From assembly GCF_000003605.2 (NCBI RefSeq), contig NW_003115949.1:48176-82599 (forward strand): DNA of 34,424 bases, given 5' to 3'. The position numbers and the translations under genes are program-made. A model generated the notes under the pieces. The model saw only the letters and a list, made by a program, of their open reading frames with translations. It made no database searches and had not been told where the DNA came from. Position 1 is the stretch's first letter. Each line of letters starts with the position of its first letter. Shown piece by piece: positions 1 to 9,800 of the stretch. Source of the stretch: Saccoglossus kowalevskii. Lineage: Eukaryota; Hemichordata; Enteropneusta; Harrimaniidae.

Positions 1-1635
1 TCATTAGCGACGGAGTAGTAAAAAACCGCAATTAACCTCAGTGCAGCAAATCGGGATAGATCTTCCTGACGCAATGGGCAAATTTGCTATTTTCGCTGAC
101 AAGTAAAATCTGCTAAATTAAACCTACGTGAACATGTAAAGTAACAACAGATTGTTTCCTTGACAGATTCTTGAAATTAAATCATCAAAATAGTACAACT
201 AAAAAGTCTGTACAACATACCTAGAACAGATAAATAAAAACATTGTAGTTTAATGTTCGTCCGGACTTTGAGCCCTTGAAAGTAAGTGAACCAGCCCTTA
301 CATACGCCAACGATTGAAATTTGTTTAATTGCTATCAAATTATCACTTATTTCATTTGTGAGACGTGCTTTTGATACAAACCGAAGATCGTGATCGACCC
401 TACACAAAACTACCGCCATTTTGTCTTCCTTGTCCTCGTTCGACAAAAACAAAAAACTCGCATATTTACTATTTGTTTAATGAGTGCATTTTTGTTTAAA
501 AATATCAAACAAGAATAAACACTAAGTAAAATAGGAATCAACTGCTTCGTTTTATTTGAGTAAGATGGAAACCATGCGAAAACAAATGTGAAACATTACT
601 GTCTGCTCGAGGAGAAGACACTGGGAGTCGTGTGCAAAGAGATTGTTTACAAATTAGATCACATTGGAAGTGCTTTCGGTCACGTTGTGTAGCTTCAATG
701 TGTAAAATAGAAAATTTATATCTTGAATAAAACTGACAAACTTCCTTGCTGTTGCTGTCGGTTGTCTGCCTTATACATGGATTAAGTGTAGACGAGGGGA
801 TTCAGCTTTCCTTTTCTCTGCTCGTGGTGTCGCAATAGCGGTGAAGGTCAGTACTGGGTTGAACCGACAGCCATGGCCACTATATTTTGAATGATCATAA
901 ATAATTTTTGAATCCAATAGTAGTGATCACTGTGATTATTATATAAATTTCTTGCAAAGTCTGGAACGATCCTGAAAAAAATCGTTGATTTCCTCCTATA
1001 TTCATGCTTGAAAGTAGGCCGAAGTATCCGCAGGTGAATATGAGTATCCAGATAATAAGTTAGGATCGATCAATTCACACGAATTGTTCTGTTCTGATTC
1101 ATCATTGCAAAACAATGGCCTGGAAACGGCCCAGCTTGAGGGAAACAGTATCGTGGAAAGAAAGAACAGTATCAGACCAGATACCCTTAAAAGACCTGAT
1201 GAGAACACTGCAGAATCGCGGGTGAAACAAAAGTTATGCGGCTGATGTCTAAGCGATGCAGGCCCGAGGAGAACACTGTACATGTAACCAGCACATTTAC
1301 GAATCAAGATTGGCAGAAAGTTGTACGGCATCTGTCTTCGATTTTGTCTATTGATGAATATGACGCACAAAGTGAAATTGAACTTGCGTTCATGAAAATC
1401 GGAAAGGGTACTGGCTTTTCGTCAAACTGAAAAAATGGCCGCGTCACTCTTGTAACTGCGCATACATACTCCCCATACTCGCATACATTTGATGTTTTTA
1501 GTCGCTGTATCTGCTCAAATAACATCCATCATGATATAATAAATCATTTTATACTAAAATTCGCAAATTTGCAGACCTTCCAATGAAATATACATGTATA
1601 TATATAACATGATGTATAACGAATATATAAAATTT

Positions 1636-2945
1636 GAATATAATCAGTCAAAGCATTTCAGAGATATGGCTCTAGAAGCCCAATCATTAAAACAAAATGG
1701 CCGCCAGTCAGCCATTTTGAATCCAATCTGAAAAATAAAATGACGTGCATCAGGAACCCGTAATGTCAAATGTATGTACCAAGTTTGAACGAAATCCATC
1801 CATAAATGCCAGAAATGCTTGATATTTGATGAGTTTTTTAGCACAAAAATGACCACCATTCGGCCATTTTGAATAGGATCATCAAACCAATATATCTGTT
1901 TATCTATGACATGATGTATAATGAATATTTTAAATTTGAATATAATCAGTCAAAACAAGTCTGAGATATGGGTCTAGAAGCCCATTCATTAAAACAAAAT
2001 GGCTACCAGACAGCCATTTTGAATCCGATCTGAAAAATAAATAATGTGCATTAGGAACCTGTAATGTCTAATATATGTACCAAGTTTGAACAAAATCCAT
2101 CCATAAATGCCAGAAATGCTTGATATTTGATGATTTTTTAGCACAAAAATGGCCACCATTTGGCCATTTTGAATAGGATCATTTGAACAAAATCCATCTG
2201 TAAACAGCCGAGAAATGCTTGATTTTTAGGATTTTTTAACCCAAAAATGGCCGCCATTCGGCCATCTTGAATCAGATTGTAAAACAAAATAAAGTGCATC
2301 AAGGTCTTATAATGTCTAATGTATATACCAAGTTTGAACAAAATCCATCTGTAAATAGCCAAGAAATGCTTGATTTTTAGGATTTTTTAACACAAAAATG
2401 GCCGCTATTCGGCCATCTTGAATCAGATTGTAAAACAAAATGATGTGCATCAAGATCTTATAATACCTAATGTATATACCAAGTTTGAATAAAATCCATC
2501 TGTAAATAGCCAAGAGATGCTTGATTTTTAGGATTTTTTAACACAAAAATGGTCGCCATTCGGCCATCTTGAATCAGATTGTAAAACAAAATAAAATGCA
2601 TCAAGGTCTTATAATGTCTAATGTATATACCAAGTTTGAACAAAATCCATCTGTAAATAGCCAAGAAATGCTTGATTTTTAGGATTTTTTAACACAAAAA
2701 TGGCCGCTATTCGGCCATCTTGAATCAGATTGTAAAACAAAATGATGTGCATCAAGATCTTATAATGTCTAATGTATATACCAAGTTTGAATAAAATCCA
2801 TCTGTAAACAGCCGAGAAATGCTTGATTTTTATGATCTTTAGCACAAAAATGGCCGTCATTCGGCCATCTTGAATCAGATCATGAAACAAATTGACATGC
2901 ATATGTATAATATCATGTATGATGTATGTGTGAAGTTTGATTGTG
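1636..2945. repeat. Tandem array of a roughly 151-bp unit with a palindromic core
   Basis: About nine units, each containing the near-palindrome ATGGCCGCCATTCGGCCAT (or a variant) followed by TTGAATCAGAT, TGTATATACCAAGTTTGAA and AAATCCATCTGTAAATAGCC. Cores sit near 1699, 1850, 1997, 2146, 2247, 2397, 2549, 2700 and 2849. The later units are 149-152 bp apart and nearly identical; the earlier ones are more diverged and one is shortened. The repeated 65-residue open frames on the minus strand come from this periodicity and are not genes. Confidence 0.95.
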
Positions 2946-3200
2946 ATTGGTCCAGGCATTTCTAAGATACAGATACTGCGTCCGGGGACTAATTTATGCA
3001 ATAATTGACTAATTAACTTGCACCAAAATCTAATCAGCGCATCTACTCATCATATATTAGCAGTGTGCCAAATTTCATTTGAATTGAAATTTTAGATCTT
3101 GAGTTATCAGTGGAACAAATTTTAGTCACAGAGTCACAGAGTCACAGAGTAACAGAGTCACAGACACCAGTACCACATAAGCTCCGTTTCATGGGAGCTA
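2946..3200. repeat. Tail block of the array: second unit type, GTCACAGA repeat and small hairpin
   Basis: The 151-bp array runs into one unit of a second type (CCAAATTTCATTTGAATTG, then TGAGTTATCAGTGGAACA) that matches the array at 5.4-6.4 kb. Next comes a short tandem of the type AGTCACAG at 3126-3165 and the hairpin AGCTCC-N8-GGAGCT at 3180-3199. Confidence 0.8.
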
Positions 3201-3901
3201 AAAATCGGAAAAAACATGGGATCGGCTCATGGCCGTGTTTCTTTGACGGCAGTGGAACCCTGTACGTATCCGAACTGCGGTGACTTACAACTTGGTAAAG
3301 TTAAGGATCTGACTGTAAACAGTGGAGAAGACATTTGATGAAGTTTGTGTTTTTAGGACATTTTTTATTTACAGTGGAACACTGGTATGGCATAATAGGC
3401 TTGTCTGAATTTAGGAAATTATTGGATACTGTAATTCGTTTCATTGTTTGCGCAGACACTGTAAACAATGAACGTACACGTGAAAGACGTTGGACTACAT
3501 GTTGATAACAGCTTTATTGAAAGTGTTGCACCAGGAAATCACACAAAACGTCCGTACCGGTAGTATTTATTGTTCACAGTTAACTTTTGTGTTATACGGA
3601 ACACAGCCAGACCTGCATACAAACTTTAGGGGACACACAGTAGGTTCAGATAACTGAACATTTCGGATAATCGATGTTCTACTGTACTGTAAAAAGTTTT
3701 AATTTTACAAATTTTTCACATGTCCGTAAAAATTTAGCAGTGGTGAAAATGTCACTGGTATTCTACGACAGAGTAACAGTGACTTTCACAAATGCCATAC
3801 CATCCTGGAATCGTGAGAATTTGTTAAGAGTAAAAATTAAACAGTTGACAGCCATACAAATGATACTAGCACTACTATTACCTGTTTGGTACTTCTGTTA
3901 C

Positions 3902-6810
3902 CTAGATCTTTGGCAATCTTAGCCCATCTTTTTGCTTCCACTTCTTCAGGGGGATATTTTACAAGAAGTTCCTCAAGTCGACGCTGTTGATAAAAATAAT
4001 AATAGGATGACCATTTGACTTTTACTTGATACATTTTACTTTTTACACAAAAGAAATTCATCACAACCATTAAAAACTTTTTACATAATAGCATAAAATA
4101 ATAATATGTGATTTCCTGTTCACTGTCAGATCTTGTGTGAAAGGCATAGACTGAAAGTCAGTCACAAAACGATTTGATTTTGAATTTGTGTTACTTCTTT
4201 TTATAGCCTCAGAAGGGAATATAGCATTGAGATACTCTTACTTCATCAAAATTGACTTTCATCAAATGTGTATAGCACATATTAAGTGTGCTAATACCTC
4301 AAAAATTACTTTTACCAAAGTTGAATACCATGCTACGTTTTGATGACACTATGACAATTGTTTGTCCTGTTTTACATTTGATTTCCCGCATAATGGGGGA
4401 TTTCGTAGTGAACAGAAAATGGTCTTTTAAAATTATAAACACATTCTGATATTCAGATTAAAATAAATTAGAGTATAAAAACATTTCTTGGCAATTTTGA
4501 GAACATGGTCTGAGTTATTTCCCCTTCCACACAGCTTTTCTTTCAACAACAACAACAACAACAACAACAACGCTAAAGTCAACTTTGGTCACCATTCACA
4601 ATACAAACCAGAATTATTTTATTTTAGATTTTGTCAACAATTTTGTTCAAAACTCATAAATAGTAGAAAAGTATATCGATTTGACTTTGAGCCAAAAATA
4701 AGAATGAAACTGAAAAATTACATAAAAATATGCAAAATAACATCCAAAGGGTTATTAACTTAATTTGCATATAGCAACAAGTTTAGGATCAAAGCTTGAA
4801 ACAATTGTACTAGGAAATGTAATAAAGTCATCAACAGCAATAGTTCAAATCTGACCTGTTCTTCTATTGTCCATAGTTGGTTAAATGTGGCTGGTTTACT
4901 GCTGTCACCAACTCTACCTCTTACAACCATAGTATCCTAGGAAATGAAAAAACATAGTGATACTGACACATTAATAAAACATAATTCTCCTTTAAAGCTA
5001 TCCTGTCTAGTTCAAAGAATGATCTCTAACAAAATGACAGGGATGGGGGCATGAGAGGAGTGGTGGCTAAATCTAATAGACGGAGTTGGATGTAGGAGGG
5101 CAGGATGGGGCGGGTGCCTGCTGTGGTGGCTTGGCACTACAAAGTTATTTGGGAATCGCATGCAATATCACTTATCATAGGGATTCATAGAGAATGTTTA
5201 TTTGTGCATAAACTGCCGACAGAATTACTATGTAATTGAGCCAATTCAATACATGTATGTGGCTTACACACAATCTTAATCAAAGAAAGCTTAGAAAGAA
5301 CTCCCGTGTTCTGAGAGTATTGAAGACACATTAAAAATTAATTCAAAATGACTTGTACTTGATGGAATAGCTGAAAACAAATTATGTAAATCAGGTAACT
5401 GATATGAACAGATTTCAGTATAAAACTAATAAAGCCTGCGTAATGTAATATCTATGTACCAAGTTTCATTGAAATGTGATTAGAATAAAAAAACTGAATT
5501 ATTATTAGAGAATTGGTATGAACAAATTTCAACCCAAAATTAATCAGGCCTGTTTATTGTCCTAGAGCATTTATGTACCAAATTTTATTCAAATGTGATG
5601 ATCAGTAATTGAGATATCAGTGTTAATTAATTATTTAGGTGATTAATAAGCATAAATACCAAAAACTAATTGGGTCTCTGCATAGTCCTAGGTTAATGTG
5701 ATGATGAATACTCTTTAAAAGTTTCATTAAAATCCAATTAGTGGTTCTTTATATATCAGTGGAACATTCATGGAAAAAAATAACTAATTATGTGAATTAG
5801 GTAATTAATATCCACAATTATTTACCCTAAAACTAATCAGGTCTCTGCACAGTCCTTAAGTAACTATGTACCAAGTTTCATTGAAATGTGATGATTGAAA
5901 TATCAAAAGCTGAAAATTAATTAATTATGCAAATTATGTAATTAATATGTACTGATATTACCCTAAAAACTATCAGGTCTGTGCAGTGGCCTATGACATC
6001 TATGTACCAAGTTTTATTGAAATGTGATGATTAGTACTTGAGATATCAGTGGAAAAGCCAAACATTTATTAATCATTATGCAAATTAGGTAATTAACATT
6101 ACACAGATTTTTACCCAAAATTAATCAAATCTACGCATTATTTTGGAGCATCTATGTGCCAAGTTTCATCAAAATCCAATGACTGGTTCTTTAGATATCA
6201 GTGGAATAGTCATGGAACAGCTAAAAATCAGCTAATTATCATGCAAATTAGCTAATTAATATGCATGGATTTTTACTAAAACCTAATCAAATCTGCGCAT
6301 TGGCTCAGAGCATCTATGCACCAAGTTTCATCAAAAATCAATGTATGGTTCTTGAGATATCAGTGGAACAGACAGACACACATATATACACACACACACA
6401 CACACACGCATACATACAGACAGACACACTAACTGCAAAGACTCTTGTTGTGTGCTTCTTCACTGTCAAAAACAGCTTGAAATAACATGTAGTGAATGCA
6501 ACTATTCCAATCACTGGTTGGACACACGCACCCTCTATTAACTACAAAGTGATAGTTAGTTGGGCTGAGAGAGAAATTCTCATGTATTGTTCAGCCACCC
6601 AGAACATTCTACTCATTCTACTAGCTTGTTATGTGCTATGCCCAATAAGTGATAATTATTACATGAAACAGATATACAAGATACATAAATATACCTCACC
6701 TCATTTTTGGCTGAACCCTCATTTTCAACACTATCCGCCACACTTACATTATCTTTTTCTTCCAAAACTGAGGTAAAATGAAACACGCAGAAGGAATATT
6801 ATTATGAATT

Positions 6811-6862
<52 letters not shown>

Positions 6863-9800
6863 CAAAAAAATCTGACCAACGAAAATCAAACAATAAACAG
6901 TCAATATAAAAGTGAATTTAAACTTTGATGCAACCGGCTACATGCTAAAGGAAGTAAAGTACTTTTGTTTTAAAACAATATTATTGTAGCAGATGAATAA
7001 TTATAGTAGCCAATTCATCAATATACATGTATGTTTATAAAATACACACATTTACAATTTATAACATAAGCTCCTCAATGAAGCTGAAGATTGTTCAAAA
7101 ATATTCAAATGAAACTGATTAATTTAAGTTTCTAAGAAAACGGCAATTGTGACAAGAAACTACAGCAAAGTATTATGGGTAATATATACCATATATGGAA
7201 TTTATCCTCACCTGTTTGTTTGTTAAGCTTACTTCTCAACTGATGTGATGATTCTATGGAATTACTGCCTGTTGATGTGACAGAGACGCCATATTTATCC
7301 CATGCTATATTGGGTACAGGCACCACTCTCTGCGGACACGGCAAGTTCATTTTTTCCTGAAATGCAGTCATTATGAGAAGATAAATTTAAAGACCCATAC
7401 TACATGTATATTGACATGAGTCATACAGCACACATAAAACAGTAAACTTTGAAGAGGTTCAGACTGAATAAAAAAAGTGTAGACTAGAATAAAATACATG
7501 TAGACTTGCATCTAGTCTTTTGTTTGTTTTTTGGCGAAAGCCAGGCTACCGTGACAGCTGGCTATCCACAAAACAAACATGAGTTTAGTAGTACTGGTCT
7601 GGGGTTCAGAGCATGATGATTAACATTACGCCAATTTGTAAGGTATTAATTGCAAGGGAATTCTTTTGAGAGACACAAGCCTTGTTTGTTTTTCAGTATA
7701 CCGATACCCAGCTTTCGTGGTAACCCAGTTTTTATACACTCACATAATATTTTATTTAGTCTGTATGCAAGTCCATAATACATGTAATTTTTATTGTTTT
7801 ACGACACAAACACTTTAAGTTACAGTTTAAAAATATTCTAAGGAACGTTCACCGTGTCCCACTTAAGCTGCACTACACAAGAAAAAACAGCGAACATGAC
7901 AATAAGCAATACACACTCTGCATGGTGACATGGCGAGCACCCAGACATGAAACATTAGGATAAATGCAAATTAAAATAAATATTTAAAAAATACTACCCA
8001 ATACTACAATACTACCCCTAAGTGATATTGTTAGAATTAGTAAATGTAGGTAGAAGTAGTGTGACTGCAACTACTGTGCAAGGTAAAAACTGAATGACGT
8101 AGATCTACAAGAACAAGCATTTCTTGGTAGAGGTAGCTGTACAGGTAGAAACAGTGAGCCAGTCGAACCAGTACCAGTAATGGGTGCTTAATATGCTTAT
8201 CGTGGGGGGAAAATTGCCCACTTAAAAGGCAAAGCTAGTGGTGACTGGGGATGGTGGAGGGTTCAAGTTGAGAAAATCAAAACACTGGACTAAGAAACTG
8301 AACTGTCCAAGATGGCTACAAACAAAAAGACTCCATCACACGAAGGCATGTGAGAACAGGCGAGATTCATATCGTGAACACTGTTTAATAAACATGTATA
8401 AAAAAAAATTGACGATGTGTGGTCATCAGTAATGTTTCAAAATCTTTGGAATAGATGAATAATTATCTTGTTTTTGATTTGGTAAAAATGTTCATTATTA
8501 TTTTGTCATAATTATCATAACGTAAAAAAATAAATCAAGTACAATTCAGTGTAGTTCAAAATTCAAATTGAATACAAAATTCAATCCACCACAATTTTTT
8601 GTCGTGCATGGGTTGAACTTAAACTGTGTCTTCAAGCCAGTTATTAACCAATCAGAATGCCGGGTGGTACAGCCAAACGTATAGAGGGATTTCCGAAAAA
8701 CTATTATCAGGGATGGAGATTGCAACACAGAACTGATTTTTCACTGTTCAAGTACAATCTTTTGGCATTGTTTTTGATGGAAAACAGGAAATTAGTAATT
8801 TTTGGAAAACAACATGTGCATTGAAGAAGTATTCAACACTTTTCACAGAGATAACAGCTCATTGTCAAAACAAAGGTCACCTGTTGGTCACAATAAACAC
8901 TGACCTGAATTTAGGTGTGAGGAAAGACTGAAATGTTCCAAAAATTACACCTAAATTGGAATACTTACATGTACATGTATGGTATTTCAGCATTTGCAGT
9001 AAGATCCCATGACAAGCATTATTCATATGCACAAATGCCAATTTAATACTGATGTATTAAAGCGGGAGGGTAGTCACCAGTGCACACGTGGGAATTGAGT
9101 CCCAAGCAATGATAATACACTAAAACGCAAAGGCTCATGGGTAGATGCTTGTTAGTAAACAATGACACGCTATGGCCATCTGACAAATGCACAGGTGACA
9201 ACTCCCCCACTTTAACATATTAAGGCATAAGATACTAACGCAAAGAATATATACCTTGCACTGTAGCCTCTGAACAAATTCAATTGGTTGACAAATTGAT
9301 TTTTGTTGATTTTCAAACAACGTCTCTAGATCTTGAACGGCTTGGATACGCTGCCCTTCAAGAGTCACCAGTGTTCGAAGTAGCAGACGGTAACTTTAAA
9401 TGCAATCAGAAAAGAAACATTTATCTATTAAAGACACCTTGCAACTTTTGAATTGGAATTTGCTGAAAATGTTTAGTTAAAGCTTTGAAGCAAAAGTCTA
9501 CATAGGAACTGTTACAATTTGTATGTGTGCATGTGTGTGTCATCGTCCTCTCAAATTGCAGAGCAAAAATATAGATTCCCTCATTTAAAAATTCAGAAGT
9601 TGGGTTGGGGAATTTTATCGAAAAAAATGCTGTTGCTGTAGTAAAGCAAAATTCAATTCCATGATGACTGCCATTATGTACAACAATTGGGGTTGGGTTC
9701 TTTTTATTTTCCCATTCAAATTTCCCAAGTTGTTAAAGATTTGTTCTCTAATTTTGGAGAAGCTGGACAATATAGATTTATCAAAAATTATGCAGATTTA

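Larger units (their letters stand above)
1..3901. other. No firm exon: probable ZZZ3 intron with repeats and coding-like fragments
   Basis: No ZZZ3 Myb-end or ZZ-finger sequence was seen on the minus strand here. Apart from the repeat array, the stretch holds several short coding-like frames. On the minus strand there is a 91-codon frame at 452-177. On the plus strand there are frames at about 560-730, 1018-1245, 1203-1430, 3216-3338 and 3468-3563. None is called as a gene. Confidence 0.6.

Noticed and set aside
177-452. 91-residue minus-strand frame with an AAAATGGCGG start context at about position 419
   Set aside because: Composition is plausible and a GTATGT donor-like site follows, but no family match was recognised and it would have to sit inside ZZZ3. 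Kept as a note, not a gene.
2247-2945. CRISPR array
   Set aside because: The unit repeats along its whole 151-bp length with no unique spacers, and the context is an animal genome with introns.
2138-3001. Chain of similar 65-127-residue minus-strand open frames
   Set aside because: They arise from the 151-bp tandem repeat, restart at each unit in another frame, and show no protein-level constraint.
4109-4425. Possible inverted-repeat element with TTTCCTGTTCACT and AGTGAACAGAAAA ends
   Set aside because: The match is short and imperfect and no second copy was seen.
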